DNA of 64,000 nt from Streptomyces sp. Ag109_O5-1 (GCF_003814875.1 NZ_RKQF01000003.1:1-64000), one strand, 5' to 3'; numbered from the stretch's first letter, positions 1-9,275 are shown. Made by a program: numbers and translations. The notes: generated by a model from the sequence alone, not told the origin.

Positions 1-2178
1 AGCAACGGGTACTCCGCCCAGCAGACCGGGACCTACCTGGCCGGCACCTGGTCCGTCCCGTCGGACTGGCTGACCTCCTGCAACGGTAACGGCTGCAAGT
101 TGTTCGAGGCGACCCGCCCGCACTGGAACCAGATGCCGGCCGCCGTCCAGGTCTCGGCCGCCGACCACATCACCTTCACCGGCAACCGGTTCGCCAACCT
201 CGGGCAGCTCGCCCTCGGCATCGGCCAGGACGCCAACGCCCACGCCACCGGCGTCGGACTCGGTGCCGACACCATCACCGCCACCGGGAACGTCTTCACC
301 CAGGACGCGGGCGGCGGCATCGTCGTCGGCGGGCTCCAGGCGGACGCGCACCACCCCAGTGACAGCCGGATGACCAACAAGAACATCACCCTGAACGACA
401 ACGTCATCCACGACGTGGCGATCGACTACCGCGACATGACGGGCCTCCTGGTCACCTACGTCAACGGCGCGAGCGTCTCGCACAACGAGGTGTACAACCT
501 GCCCTACTCCGGCCTCGCCATCGGCTACGGCTGGGGCGTCAATGACCCGGGCGGCAGCCCGGACTACGCGAACCGGGGCCTGTACGACTACCAGCCCGTC
601 TACTCGACGCCCACCACGGCCCAGAACAACACCGTCACGGGCAACCAGATCCACGACATCATGCAGCAGATGGCCGACGGCGGCTGCGTGTACACCCTGT
701 CGGCCTCGCCCGGCAGCACGATCACGGGGAACTACTGCCACAACACCAACAACTACTACGGCCTTTACCACGACGAAGGCTCCCGGAACTTCACCGACAC
801 CAACAACGTCGTGCGCTACACCAACCAGTGGCTCTTCGCCCACGTCAGCTCAACCCACAACACCGGCGCCCTGACCGCCACCGACAACTGGACAAACAAC
901 GACAACGCCAACATCAGCAGCACCGACGGCCACGGTGACACCGTCAGCGGCACCGTCGTCGTCACCGACGGCAACTGGCCGTCCGGCGCGCAGACCGTCA
1001 TGAACAACGCCGGCATCGAGCCGCAGTACCGGCCGCTGACCACCGGCGCCGTCACCGGCCCGTACAGCGCCTACTCCTCCACCCCCGCCGCCACCGGACA
1101 GACCGGCGGCTTCTTCACCGTCACCGACGCGGGCACCGACATCTGGGGCGCCGGCGGCCAGCACGACGACACCTACGGCACCGTCTACCAGGCAGGCGCC
1201 GCCGTCAACGGCACCTCGGTGACAGCCCGGGTCGACAACATCGACAACACCAACGCCTGGGCCAAGGCCGGAGTCGTGCTGCGCAACAACCTCACCGGCA
1301 GCGGCTCCTCACCCGGTTACGCGACCGTGGTGGTGACCCCGGCCAACGGCGTCAGTTTCCAGTGGGACTCCAACGGCGACGGCTACCTCGACCAGCTGAC
1401 CTCCACGGCCACCTCGGTCAAGGCACCGGTCTGGGTGCGGCTCACCCGCACCGCCACCCAAGTGTCCGGCTACTACTCCACCGACGGATCCACCTTCACC
1501 CAGATCGGCTCGGCGGTGACCCTGCCGTCCATGGCCGCCACCCAGGACGCCGGAGTCATCCACACCGCCCACAGCACCACACCCGGCAGCGCGACCTTCA
1601 GCAAACTCCAGATCGTCACCTCGCCCTGGCGGGCCTACAGCTCCATCCCGGCCGCAGTGAGCCAGAGCCAGGGAGTGACCTCCCTGACCAGCGCGGGCAT
1701 CGACACCTGGGAAACGACCGCGCTGCACGACGACGAGTACTCCGCGGCCTACCAGCCGGCCGCCGCGGGAACATCCTCCACCGTCACCGTCCACGTCGAC
1801 AGCCAGGACAACACCAACGCCTGGGGCAAGGCCGGCCTGATGCTGCGCAACAACATCGCCGCAGCCGGCTCGTCCGCCGGCTACGCCTCCCTCTCCGTCA
1901 CTCCCGGCAACGGCGTCACCCTGGAGTGGGACTCCGACAGTGACGGCTACGTCGACAAGAGCACCACCAAGACCGGCCGCTCCGCCCCCGTCTGGCTCCG
2001 GCTGGTCAGGAGCGGCACCTCGGTCACCGGTTCCTACTCCGTCGACGGCACCACCTGGACCACCGTCGGCACCGCCACACTGACCGGAGCGAACAGCAGC
2101 CTGGACGCGGGCACGTTCTTCACGGCCCACGCCCCGACACCCGGCACCGCGAGCTTCAGCCAGTTCTCCATCAGCTGA
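1..2178 (+). CDS. Secreted right-handed beta-helix protein with two C-terminal repeat domains; 5' end outside window
   Basis: The reading frame is open at base 1, so the true start and any signal peptide lie to the left; 725 residues are visible. The first ~340 residues are an Asn/Gly/Thr-rich run of short turns such as 'ITFTGNRFANLG' and 'ITGNYCHNTNNYYG', typical of parallel beta-helix (pectate-lyase-fold) carbohydrate-active proteins. Two tandem ~180-residue domains follow (about 1069-1620 and 1630-2175); each opens with YSAYSS/YSSIP and repeats 'NTNAWAKAGVVLRNN' or 'NTNAWGKAGLMLRNN' and 'WDSNGDGYLD' or 'WDSDSDGYVD', resembling DUF1349/concanavalin-A-like modules. Role inferred: extracellular polysaccharide binding or cleavage. 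The substrate cannot be told from sequence. A strong hairpin follows the stop. Confidence 0.8.
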   Translation, partial: SNGYSAQQTGTYLAGTWSVPSDWLTSCNGNGCKLFEATRPHWNQMPAAVQVSAADHITFTGNRFANLGQLALGIGQDANAHATGVGLGADTITATGNVFTQDAGGGIVVGGLQADAHHPSDSRMTNKNITLNDNVIHDVAIDYRDMTGLLVTYVNGASVSHNEVYNLPYSGLAIGYGWGVNDPGGSPDYANRGLYDYQPVYSTPTTAQNNTVTGNQIHDIMQQMADGGCVYTLSASPGSTITGNYCHNTNNYYGLYHDEGSRNFTDTNNVVRYTNQWLFAHVSSTHNTGALTATDNWTNNDNANISSTDGHGDTVSGTVVVTDGNWPSGAQTVMNNAGIEPQYRPLTTGAVTGPYSAYSSTPAATGQTGGFFTVTDAGTDIWGAGGQHDDTYGTVYQAGAAVNGTSVTARVDNIDNTNAWAKAGVVLRNNLTGSGSSPGYATVVVTPANGVSFQWDSNGDGYLDQLTSTATSVKAPVWVRLTRTATQVSGYYSTDGSTFTQIGSAVTLPSMAATQDAGVIHTAHSTTPGSATFSKLQIVTSPWRAYSSIPAAVSQSQGVTSLTSAGIDTWETTALHDDEYSAAYQPAAAGTSSTVTVHVDSQDNTNAWGKAGLMLRNNIAAAGSSAGYASLSVTPGNGVTLEWDSDSDGYVDKSTTKTGRSAPVWLRLVRSGTSVTGSYSVDGTTWTTVGTATLTGANSSLDAGTFFTAHAPTPGTASFSQFSIS

Positions 2179-2208
2179 CGAAGCGGAAGGGGCACCCGGG
2201 ACTGCCAC

Positions 2209-2242
2209 AGGACCGCCAGGCTCAGCGTCGCCTGGCGGTCCT
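2209..2242 (+). terminator. Hairpin terminator of the beta-helix gene
   Basis: A perfect 12-bp stem (2209-2220 pairs with 2231-2242) with a 10-nt loop begins 30 bases after the stop codon. There is no T-run, which is common for actinomycete terminators. Confidence 0.75.
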
Positions 2243-2251
2243 GGGCCACGC

Positions 2252-2563
2252 CTAGGATGTGACGCAGACGTCGCGCTGACCGGGACCGGCATCGTCCCGG
2301 CCGGCGGGCAGCTCTACAAGATCGTGAACAGGAACAGCGGCAAGGTCCTCGACATCAACGGCTTCAGTCACCGGAGGGGGACTTCGATTCAGCGGCACTC
2401 CTTCGCCGGCGGCAACAACCAGCTGTGGCCCTTCCAGCCGACCACCGGCGGGTACCTCATCCGCAACTGGACCCATCAATGGCATGGTCGCCGACGGCTG
2501 GGGCTCCACCACCAACGGCGACCCTGTCCGGCAGGAGGCCTGGGACGGCAGCGACACGCAGCA
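2252..2563 (+). pseudogene. Ricin B-type lectin domain fragment, frameshifted
   Basis: The frame starting near 2282 reads 'QLYKIVNRNSGKVLDING' and 'GGNNQLWPFQPT', the classic start and QxW motif of an actinomycete RICIN carbohydrate-binding domain. At about 2470-2478 homology moves to another frame ('NGMVADGWGSTTNGDPVRQ', then 'AWDGSDTQQ'). There is no start codon with a ribosome site and the piece follows a terminator, so it is a remnant of a lectin or lectin-tagged hydrolase. Confidence 0.7.
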
Positions 2564-2579
2564 GCGACCACGGCGGTCT

Positions 2580-2716
2580 GGCCGGCGGCGACCTTGTCGG
2601 CGAGGACCCTGGAGCAGCTGCCGAGGAAGTTCCGGCGCGGCCGGCGCACCCTGATCCGCACCGACTTCACCGGCGTACCCAGAAGTTCCTCGACCAGGGC
2701 CTGTATGGAGTTGTGA
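2580..2716 (+). pseudogene. IS1380-family transposase fragment
   Basis: The frame reads 'LEQLPRKFRRGRRTLIRTD', close to the conserved 'LPPKLRRGRRTLIRTDSGG' stretch around a catalytic Asp of IS1380-family transposases. The expected THEFLDW continuation appears in another frame as TQKFLDQ. Nothing upstream or downstream of this ~45-residue stretch belongs to the element. It abuts the lectin fragment with no spacer, so the junction is probably a deletion end point. Confidence 0.55.
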
Positions 2717-2794
2717 TCAAGGCTGTGATCCGCTGTGTCGGATCACAGAGGAGGCCGGCGCATAATTCGAGTCCGGCCTGGTAGCTTTCAGGCT

Positions 2795-3354
2795 TTTTGT
2801 CGTAGCGGCCACCGTGCACCGTGTCCTCGTTCTGCGGGGACTCAGCCGGCTGCGCGACATCGATCCCCGCCCACTGGCGAGCAACTGCGCAAAGTCATCC
2901 GCTACGAACACGAACGCATTGGCGACTTGATCCACGTAGACATCAAGAAGCTCGGTCGCACCCCCGTCGGCGGTGGGTGGCGGATGCACGGCCAGGGGGA
3001 CCGGCTCGCCTGCACCGAGGCCCTGGACGACGAGAGGCCGTCACCGCGGTCGCCTTCTGGCACCGCGCCGCTGCCTTCGTCGCCGCCCACGGCATCACCT
3101 CGATCCGCCGTTACCTCACCGACAACGGGTCGTGCCACCGGTCCACGACCTGGGCCAACGCGCTCGCCGCGACCGGTACGACGCACAAGCGGACCCGGCC
3201 CTACACCCCGCGCACGAACGGGAAAGTAGAGCGCTATAACGGGACACTCGCCCGCGAGTGGGCGTACGTGCGCGACTACACGTCCGGACACGAACGCCGC
3301 GTCACGCTCGCCGAGTTTGTGAACTACTACAACCACGAGCGGCCACACCGTACG
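2795..3354 (+). pseudogene. IS481-family transposase, frameshifted remnant
   Basis: Pieces in three frames line up with an IS481-type DDE transposase: 'VHRVLVLRGLSRLRDID', then 'YEHERIGDLIHVDIKKLGR' (first catalytic Asp in VDIKKLG), then 'AFWHRAAAFVAAHGIT', 'YLTDNGSC' (second Asp) and 'RPYTPRTNGKVERYNGTL' (Glu), ending 'YYNHERPHR'. Frame changes near 2890 and 3040 and a missing central stretch make it non-functional. It ends exactly where the oxidoreductase fragment on the other strand begins, so it probably truncated that gene by insertion. Confidence 0.8.
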
Positions 3355-3934
3355 GGAAGCCCCGAGATCACGACAGAAGGTGTGATTGGCGGTGCCGGCC
3401 ACGGCGGTGACCGGCACCCATGGCGACACCCAACTGAATGGCGGGGCCGCCCGCACCACCACGCGCCCGGCAATCAGCAGATTGTCGCCCGGGGCGAGCC
3501 GCAACACGTCACGCAAGGCGTGCAGCGCGGCGACACCGACACTCGTCAGCGCCGCCGCCTCGGCCAGGTCCGCTTTGCCCGGGGCCAGGCTGACGGTCGA
3601 TGCCTTCACGGTGATGAACTCGGCGGCGGCCCCGACACGGCTAGGCACGTCGGTGAGGAAGAACCTCCACACCCGTTGTCCGTGCGTCAGGTCGGTCACG
3701 CCGCCGCCGAGGGCGACCACCTCCCCGGTGAAGATCCCGGCAGGTCCGTTTGGGGAAGCTGCGGCCCTACATGATCCTCATGCCACCGGACCGGATCGAC
3801 ACATCGACCGGGTTGACGCTCGTGCCGTGGACGCGGACGAGCAACTCGCCGGCGCCCGGCTGCGGCCGCGCGACTACGCGAATCTCCAGCCCCTGGGGAC
3901 CGCCGTACCCGCCGTACTCCACGGCGCGCATCAT
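3355..3934 (-). pseudogene. Zinc-type NADPH:quinone oxidoreductase, truncated and frameshifted
   Basis: The N-terminus 'MRAVEYGGYGGPQGLEIR' and 'GTSVNPVDVSIRSGGMR' fits the GroES-like domain of medium-chain quinone oxidoreductases. A frameshift near 3765 leads to 'GEVVALGGGVTDLTHGQRVW', then 'AAALTSVGVAALHALRD' and 'LRLAPGDNLLIAG', the start of the NADP-binding domain. The C-terminal half is missing because IS481 DNA begins at ~3355. Its start lies 38 bp from the stop of the upstream SRPBCC gene, so the two were probably one operon. Confidence 0.75.
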
Positions 3935-3972
3935 CGGCCGGGCGGCCTGCCCGGAGGTGGTCAGGAGGGGTC

Positions 3973-4419
3973 TCACCGATCGGCGAACGCCGTTTCGATC
4001 GTCTTTTTCATGAGTGCCACGGTGGTCCGCATGGTGCTGGTGGCGTAGTCGACGACCGACGCGGGCGCGAACTCGGTCGTCCAGACGAGATGGACTCCCT
4101 CCTCGTCCTCCCGCACGGTCTGTGACCCCAGGTGGTGTGTCAGCGGACCGCCCTCGGTCGCTTGGTAGGTGAGCTTTCGGGCGCCATCGTCGACTCCGAC
4201 GATGCGCTCGGTGATCTTCATGTCATCGGCGAACGTCACCGTCCTGCTGTCCGGTCCCTTTTCCACGTGGAGCGCGAATCCCGGGATGAGCCGGGTGTCC
4301 ACCGCATAGACATCGCGCACGGCATCCCACGCGAACTCCGCGCTGGCATCGACGACGACATCGACCGTCACCGAGCTCACGCCGGCTTCTTCGTAGCGAA
4401 CTTCCATGAGCAAGGTCAT
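3973..4419 (-). CDS. SRPBCC-family (START/polyketide-cyclase fold) protein
   Basis: The gene encodes 148 residues. Its pattern ('VTVDVVVDASAEFAWDAVRD' at the N-terminus, 'HVEKGPDSRTVTFADD', then 'VHLVWTTEFAPASVVDYA' before a long C-terminal helix) is that of SRPBCC/SnoaL-like hydrophobic-ligand-binding proteins. No catalytic residue can be assigned. ATG at 4419 and at 4407 are both possible starts. It is followed on the same strand by the broken quinone oxidoreductase, suggesting a former two-gene detoxification or redox operon. The function is inferred from fold only. Confidence 0.8.
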   Translation of the reverse strand: MTLLMEVRYEEAGVSSVTVDVVVDASAEFAWDAVRDVYAVDTRLIPGFALHVEKGPDSRTVTFADDMKITERIVGVDDGARKLTYQATEGGPLTHHLGSQTVREDEEGVHLVWTTEFAPASVVDYATSTMRTTVALMKKTIETAFADR

Positions 4420-4657
4420 GGTGTTTCCATACCTTTCTTCGTAGGGATGTTCGGGTCATTCGTAGGATCGGAGCACCCAGGGGTGCTGGGTGTGGCTGGC
4501 ATGGTGCAGCCGCTGTCGTGGCTCAAGGAGATTGACCGCCCAGCGCCCGCGACGACTCGACCGCTGATTGGGATACGCGAACCGATCGCTCGTATGGACA
4601 CGTCGGCGAGGTCGTCTGCTGGAATCGAGGACAGGCGCGGCGACGGAGGAGGACCTG
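4420..4657. other. Non-coding left flank of an IS110-family element
   Basis: This 238-bp interval holds no convincing gene. Its left part must contain the promoter of the SRPBCC gene. The right part is the non-coding left end of the IS110 element whose transposase starts at 4658. IS110-group elements are known to encode a bridge RNA in such a left end; whether one is made here is inference. The exact IS boundary cannot be seen because IS110 elements lack inverted repeats. Confidence 0.4.
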
Positions 4658-5872
4658 GTGCCCGAACTGTGGGCCGGGACGGATGCGGGCAAGGCCGAGC
4701 ACCATTGCACGGCGATCGACACGGACGGCAGGACTGTGTTCTCCCGCCGTGTCCCGAACGATGAGACCGAGCTGCTGGAACTGCTCGGCGATGTCCTGGA
4801 CCTGGCCGACGGCGATCCGGTCACCTGGGCGGTGGACCTGAACGCGGGCGGGGCCGCCCTGTGGATCGCGCTCCTGGTCAGCCACGGGCAGAAGCTGATC
4901 TACATCCCCGGCCGGACCGTGCACCACGCCTCGGCCGCCTACCGGGGCAGCGGGAAGACGGACGCGAAGGACGCCTTCGTCATCGCCGACACCGCCCGCA
5001 TGCGCCGTGACCTGCAACCTCTGCAGGAGACCGGCGAGATCGCGGTGGACCTGCGGATTCTGACCGCACGCCGCATCGACCTGTCGGCCGACCGCACCCG
5101 CGCGATCAACCGGCTGCGAGCTCAGATGCTGGAGTACTTCCCCGCACTGGAGAGGGCCTTCGACTACAGCGTCTCCAAGAGCGCGCTGGTCCTGCTGACC
5201 GGCTACCAGACGCCGGCCGCGCTGCGGCGCATCGGCCGGGCCCGGCTGGCGACCTGGCTCAAGAACCACGGTGTCCGCACCGCCAACGCGGCGAAGAGCA
5301 CGGCGGACGCGGCGGTCACCGCGGCCGAGGCCCAGTTCACCGCCGTCCCCGGGGAGAAGACCGCCGCGAAGATGGTCCACACCCTGGCCAGGGAGGTGAT
5401 GTCCCTCGACCAGGAGATCGCCGAGCTCGAAGCCCTGATCGAGGGCCGGTTTCGCGAGCATCCCGACGCCGGAGTGATCACCAGCATGCCCGGCATCGGC
5501 GACATGCTCGGCGCCGAGTTCATCGCCGCCACCGGCGGTGACATAGCCGCCTTCGGCAGCCCCGACCGTCTCGCCGGTGTCGCCGGCCTCGCACCCGTCC
5601 CCCGGGACTCGGGCAAGATCAGCGGCAACCTCCGTCGGCCTCGCCGCTACAGCCGAAGGCTCCTGCGGATGTTCTACCTCTCCGCCCAGGTCGCCGCCAT
5701 GCACTGCCCCGTCTCCAAAGCGTTCTACCGGCGCAAACGCGACGAGGGGAAGTCCCACAAGCAGGCGATCCTGGCCCTCGCCAGGCGTCGGCTGAACGTG
5801 CTCTGGGCCCTCATACGAGACGGCCGCACCTTCGACGTCTGTCTGCCTGGACCAGCTGCCGCCGCAGCGTGA
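4658..5872 (+). CDS. IS110-family transposase (DEDD recombinase)
   Basis: I chose the GTG at 4658 because a purine-rich site (cggaggagga) precedes it and homology starts at 'VPELWAGTDAGKAEHH'; an upstream start at 4568 adds an unrelated N-terminus. This gives 404 residues. The N-terminal DEDD RuvC-like domain shows Asp in 'GTDAGK' and the 'GKTDAKDAFVIADTARM' pair of acidic residues. The C-terminal Transposase_20 domain has 'ITSMPGIGDMLGAEFIAATG' and 'GLAPVPRDSGK' with the catalytic Ser region, ending 'RRRLNVLWALIRDGR'. It looks intact. The element sits directly against a group II intron remnant, so it or a later deletion removed the 5' part of the intron. Confidence 0.9.
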   Translation: MPELWAGTDAGKAEHHCTAIDTDGRTVFSRRVPNDETELLELLGDVLDLADGDPVTWAVDLNAGGAALWIALLVSHGQKLIYIPGRTVHHASAAYRGSGKTDAKDAFVIADTARMRRDLQPLQETGEIAVDLRILTARRIDLSADRTRAINRLRAQMLEYFPALERAFDYSVSKSALVLLTGYQTPAALRRIGRARLATWLKNHGVRTANAAKSTADAAVTAAEAQFTAVPGEKTAAKMVHTLAREVMSLDQEIAELEALIEGRFREHPDAGVITSMPGIGDMLGAEFIAATGGDIAAFGSPDRLAGVAGLAPVPRDSGKISGNLRRPRRYSRRLLRMFYLSAQVAAMHCPVSKAFYRRKRDEGKSHKQAILALARRRLNVLWALIRDGRTFDVCLPGPAAAAA

Positions 5873-5909
5873 GGAAGCTCCCGCGAGCCTCCCACGACGG
5901 CTTGACAGC

Positions 5910-6470
5910 AATGACGCAGTCGTGCACTGCGACTCCGAGCGCCGGGCCCGTGCGGTCCTGAAGGCGATCGGGGACAGGATGGAAGAGGTCGGCCTGCAAC
6001 TGCACCCGGCCAAGACCCGGATCGTGTACTGCGGAAGAGACGGGCGCCACGACGGTGTCGCGGCAACGTCGTTCACCTTCCTCGGATTCACGTTCCAGCG
6101 TCGTCCAGCACGAGACCGGAACGGAAAGATCTTCACATCCTTCCTTCCGGCGCCCAGCAAGGACGCCCTCAAGAAGATGAGCATGGAGGTCCGCTCTTGG
6201 CGGCTCCACATGCACATCGGCTACACCCTCGGCGAGTTCGCGCGATGGCTCAACCCCATCATCCGGGGCTGGATGCAGTACTACGGTGCCTTCTATCGCA
6301 CCGAGTTGTATCCCCTCCTCAAGCGCATCAACTACTACCTGATGCGCTGGGTCCGCAAGAAATACCGACGGCTGAAGACCTTCAAGAAATTCCACCGGCG
6401 ATGGAAGCAGGTCACCACCGCGTACCCGCTCTTCTTCGCCCACTGGAAATGGGTCCACGCGATCTGGTGA
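5910..6470 (+). pseudogene. Group II intron reverse transcriptase/maturase, C-terminal fragment
   Basis: The frame is open from about 5895 and homology begins at 'NDAVVHCDSERRARAV', which corresponds to the residues just after the YADD active site of group II intron reverse transcriptases (the YAD part is lost). It continues with 'VGLQLHPAKTRIVYC', the maturase X domain 'FTFLGFTFQRRPA', and the GIIM-type end 'LNPIIRGWMQYYGAFY' and 'KKYRRLKTFKKFHRRWK'. About 187 residues remain of a ~420-residue protein. Everything upstream, including the intron 5' domains, was replaced by the IS110 element. The intron's ribozyme 3' end follows at 6483. Confidence 0.9.
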
Positions 6471-6482
6471 CCAGGATAATAG

Positions 6483-6556
6483 GAGCCCGGTGACGGGAGA
6501 CTGTCACGCCGGGATCTGTGGGAGCCCGGGGGTGAAATTCCCCCGGGCCACCCGAC
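6483..6556 (+). ncRNA. Group II intron domains V and VI (3' end of the ribozyme)
   Basis: Domain V: 6483-6490 pairs with 6509-6516, then a 2-nt bulge (CG, 6507-6508) on the 3' side, then a 6-bp helix (6491-6496 with 6501-6506) closed by the GAGA tetraloop 6497-6500. This is the canonical D5 shape, including the AGC triad at 6484-6486. Domain VI: 6524-6532 pairs perfectly with 6540-6548; A6550 is a candidate branch-point region. The intron probably ends at ...GAC (6556), matching the AY rule, because the next base resumes the reading frame of an IS3 orfA. Confidence 0.85.
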
Positions 6557-7475
6557 CGACCGCCTTCTTCGTGAGGGAGAACCACCGGTGAGCGAGCTGT
6601 ACCGGTTGATCCATACGGAGAAGGCAAACTATCCGATCGTGCTGCTGTGCCGGGTGCTGCACGTGGCCCGTTCCTCCTACTACGCCTGGCGCGAGGGCGC
6701 GGCCGCCCGCCATGCCCGCCAGGCGGCCGACGACGCGCTCGCCCACGAGATCACCGTGCTGCACCTCGCCTCTCGCCGCACCTATGGCGTCCCCCGCATC
6801 CATGCCGAACTGCGGCGCCTGGGGCGGCAGGTGAACCGCAAGCGCGTCGCACGTCTGATGCGCGAGCGCGACGTCCGCGGCGTCACCCGCCGCAAGCACC
6901 GTTCGCTGACCCGGCCTGACAAGAAGGCGAAGCCGGCCCCGGACCTGATCGGCCGCGACTTTCACGCCGAGCGGCCCGGCACCAAGCTGGTCGGCGACAT
7001 CACCTACCTGCCCACCGCCGAGGGCTGGCTCTACCTCGCCTGCTGGCTCGACCTGGCCACCCGCGAGGTCGTCGGCTATGCGATGGCCGACCATCACCGC
7101 GCCGAACTCGTCGTCGATGCCCTTGACATGGCCCACGGCCGCGGTGGTCTCGAGCCCGGCTGCGTCATACACAGCGACCGCGGCAGCGAATACACCTCGG
7201 CCCAATTCCGGGACCGAATACGGGAATTGAGGCTTCGGCAGAGCTGCGGGCGCACCGGATCCTGTTTCGACAACGCCGCCGCGGAGAGTTTCTGGGCCCT
7301 GCTCAAGGAGGAGATCGGCACCCGAACCTGGCCCGACCGGGCCACCGCCCGCGCCGAGGTCTTCACCTTCATCGAGACCTTCTACAACTGCTGTCGCCTC
7401 CGCAAGCACAAGACCTTCGGCTACCTCACTCCGGCCGAGACCAGACAGCGACACCAACACGGCCTCGCGGCATAA
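6557..7475 (+). CDS. IS3-family transposase OrfB (with the last codons of OrfA)
   Basis: OrfB starts at GTG 6588 and runs 295 residues: an N-terminal HTH_21 region ('RTYGVPRIHAELRRLGR') and a rve integrase core with DDE residues in 'LVGDITYLPT', 'IHSDRGSEYTS' and 'AAAESFWALLKEE'. Bases 6557-6591 encode '(A)TAFFVRENHR' and a stop overlapping the OrfB start, the typical OrfA tail and frameshift arrangement of IS3 elements. The rest of OrfA is missing: the group II intron abuts it on the left. The right end of the IS (GTGTCC... at 7482-7506, resuming at 9276-9285) is split by the IS4 insertion. Not expected to be mobile. Confidence 0.9.
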
Positions 7476-7506
7476 CCATCGAGTGTCCAAGATCACGGGG
7501 AAACTT

Positions 7507-7546
7507 CCAAGGCCAGGTAGTTAAGGGATTTCCGCCGCTGTCAAGG
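7507..7546 (+). repeat. Left 40-bp terminal inverted repeat of the IS4 element
   Basis: Identical to the reverse complement of 9236-9275. It contains the last codons and stop of the transposase (7521), so the gene runs into the IS end. Confidence 0.93.
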
Positions 7547-9203
7547 TGGTTGGGAGGGCGTAAGCCGCAGGGCCGACCTTGATGATGAGACCGCGGTCGG
7601 CCAGGCGGCTGAGCTGGCGGTAGATGGACTGGACGGTGATGTCACCGAGGAGGCGCGAGAACTCCTTGGCACTCCAGGTTCGGTCGGGTTCGGAGTGCAG
7701 GAAGGCGATGATTTTCTCGCTGCGGCGCTGGGGTGAAGCCCTGGGCAGGGTGCGCTCGTCCGTGGTGGTCTCGGGGTACTCGCTCCGTTCTGGAGGGGGC
7801 AGGACTTCCGTGGTGAGACGAGTGATCGGGGTGGAACGGTCGGGGCGACCGTCGTTGAGGCGCTCCGCGTAGCGGACGGTGGTGGACTTGACCTTGCGAG
7901 TGCTGACGCGTGGGCGGCGGGCCGGGAGCAAGGAGTCGAGGACGCGGCGTCCGATCTCGGTGGCTCGTCCGAGGCCGCCCGTGGCGGGTGCGGCGAGGAT
8001 GAGCTGGTCGCGGGCTGCCTGGAGGGCGACGGTGAAACCGGCCCGGTCAGGATCGATGTCCGGACGGGTCTCGACGGCGTCGACCATGGCGGTGCGCAGG
8101 AGCTGGTAGAGGGTGAGGGTGGCCCACACCTCCTGTTCGACGCCGGCGGGGTCCTTCGAGCGCAGGACGCGACTGTCCATCAGGGTGTGACGCAACGCGT
8201 AGTACGCGGATTCGTGTTCCCAGCGTTCGTGATAGAGGGAGACGAGGGTGCGGGCGGGGTGGCGCCGGGGGTCGGTGAGCGTGGTGATCAGCCGGTAGGA
8301 GCCCGTGAAGGTGGTCTTGTCTGCGCAGGTCACGGTGATCCGAGCCTCGATGACGCGGACTGCCACGGTGCCGAGCCGGGAGAGGTAGGAGTCGTCGTCG
8401 AGGCGGGCCAGGACCGGGGTGATCCGGTTGGACTTGAGTCTTCCCAGCACCTTCGCGCCGGTGGCGCAGGTCTCGGCGAGGAAGTCGTTGCCATCGAAGC
8501 CCTTGTCCCACAGCACGAGCATGTCCGGCGTCAACAGGTGCAGCAGGCGGCGGGCGTAGGCCGCCTCGCCCTCGCTGGGTGGACCGAAGCACGAGCCGAT
8601 CAGTGCCCGGGTGCCGGTCTCGACCAGGGTCATCAGCCGGAGCATCGGCCAGCCGCCGTGCCGGCCGAAGGCCGCCCGGTTCGCACCGCTGTCGGGCAGC
8701 CTGATCGCGGAGCAGCCGTCGAAGGACACTGTGCGGTACCGACCGTGACGTACTCCCGGGGTGGAAGGCTGGGCGAGCGGTCCCGCCACGGTCTCGTACA
8801 AGGCTCGCATCGGGGCGATGCCGATGCGCCGGCGTAGATCGCGCAGGGCCTTCGCCGTCGGATCCACCATGGACAACGAGCCCAGAGCGGCGGTGAGCTT
8901 GCGCCACACAAGGCTGTAGCCGACCTCAGGGAACAGGCACATCGCGAGAACGAAGTACACCCCACAGCGCGAAGGAAGATCGCGGAGCCGTGAGTGCCGG
9001 CCTCCGTGCTCCTCCAGTACCGCATCGATCAGCTCCGGCGGCAGCAACGTACCCAACTCGCCCAGGTGCGCGGGCGCGTATCGCCCGCGTGACGAAGCGA
9101 TCAGTCCCTCCGGAACACCGTCTGCCACAGGTGGTACGCGATATGGGGCCAACGGGGCTCTCCTGTCTGCTGTCTTAGACGACGAGCAGTACAACGAGAG
9201 CAC
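7521..9203 (-). CDS. IS4-family DDE transposase
   Basis: The protein has 560 residues. An N-terminal domain ('LPPELIDAVLEEHG', 'LPSRCGVYFVLAMCLFPEVG') of the type found in actinobacterial IS4 transposases is followed by the catalytic core: 'VSFDGCSAIRLPDS' (first Asp), 'LVLWDKGFDGNDFL' (second Asp) and 'SLYHERWEHESAYYALRH', the Y-(2)-R-(3)-E signature with the usual final Lys replaced by Arg. The C-terminal ~90 residues look like a winged helix ('WSAKEFSRLLGDITVQSIYR'), an extension seen in long IS4 members. It is intact and lies between perfect inverted repeats, so probably functional. Confidence 0.93.
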   Translation of the reverse strand: MLSLYCSSSKTADRRAPLAPYRVPPVADGVPEGLIASSRGRYAPAHLGELGTLLPPELIDAVLEEHGGRHSRLRDLPSRCGVYFVLAMCLFPEVGYSLVWRKLTAALGSLSMVDPTAKALRDLRRRIGIAPMRALYETVAGPLAQPSTPGVRHGRYRTVSFDGCSAIRLPDSGANRAAFGRHGGWPMLRLMTLVETGTRALIGSCFGPPSEGEAAYARRLLHLLTPDMLVLWDKGFDGNDFLAETCATGAKVLGRLKSNRITPVLARLDDDSYLSRLGTVAVRVIEARITVTCADKTTFTGSYRLITTLTDPRRHPARTLVSLYHERWEHESAYYALRHTLMDSRVLRSKDPAGVEQEVWATLTLYQLLRTAMVDAVETRPDIDPDRAGFTVALQAARDQLILAAPATGGLGRATEIGRRVLDSLLPARRPRVSTRKVKSTTVRYAERLNDGRPDRSTPITRLTTEVLPPPERSEYPETTTDERTLPRASPQRRSEKIIAFLHSEPDRTWSAKEFSRLLGDITVQSIYRQLSRLADRGLIIKVGPAAYALPTTLTAAEIP

Positions 9204-9235
9204 CGTTGCTTCAGGCCTCAGACCTGCATCAACCC

Positions 9236-9275
9236 CCTTGACAGCGGCGGAAATCCCTTAACTACCTGGCCTTGG
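9236..9275 (-). repeat. Right 40-bp terminal inverted repeat of the IS4 element
   Basis: Identical to the reverse complement of 7507-7546. It lies 32 bp upstream of the transposase start and must carry or border its promoter. Confidence 0.93.

Larger units (their letters stand above)
7507..9275 (-). mobile_element. Complete IS4-family insertion sequence (1769 bp)
   Basis: Both ends carry a 40-bp perfect inverted repeat (7507-7546 and 9236-9275) starting CCAAGGCCAGGTAG. The element is flanked by a direct repeat GGAAACTT (7499-7506 and 9276-9283), which is the target duplication; the shared sequence can be read as 10 bp (GGGGAAACTT) because two G belong to either side. It encodes one transposase on the minus strand and sits inside the right terminal repeat of the IS3 element. 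Perfect repeats and an intact gene indicate a recent insertion. Confidence 0.93.
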
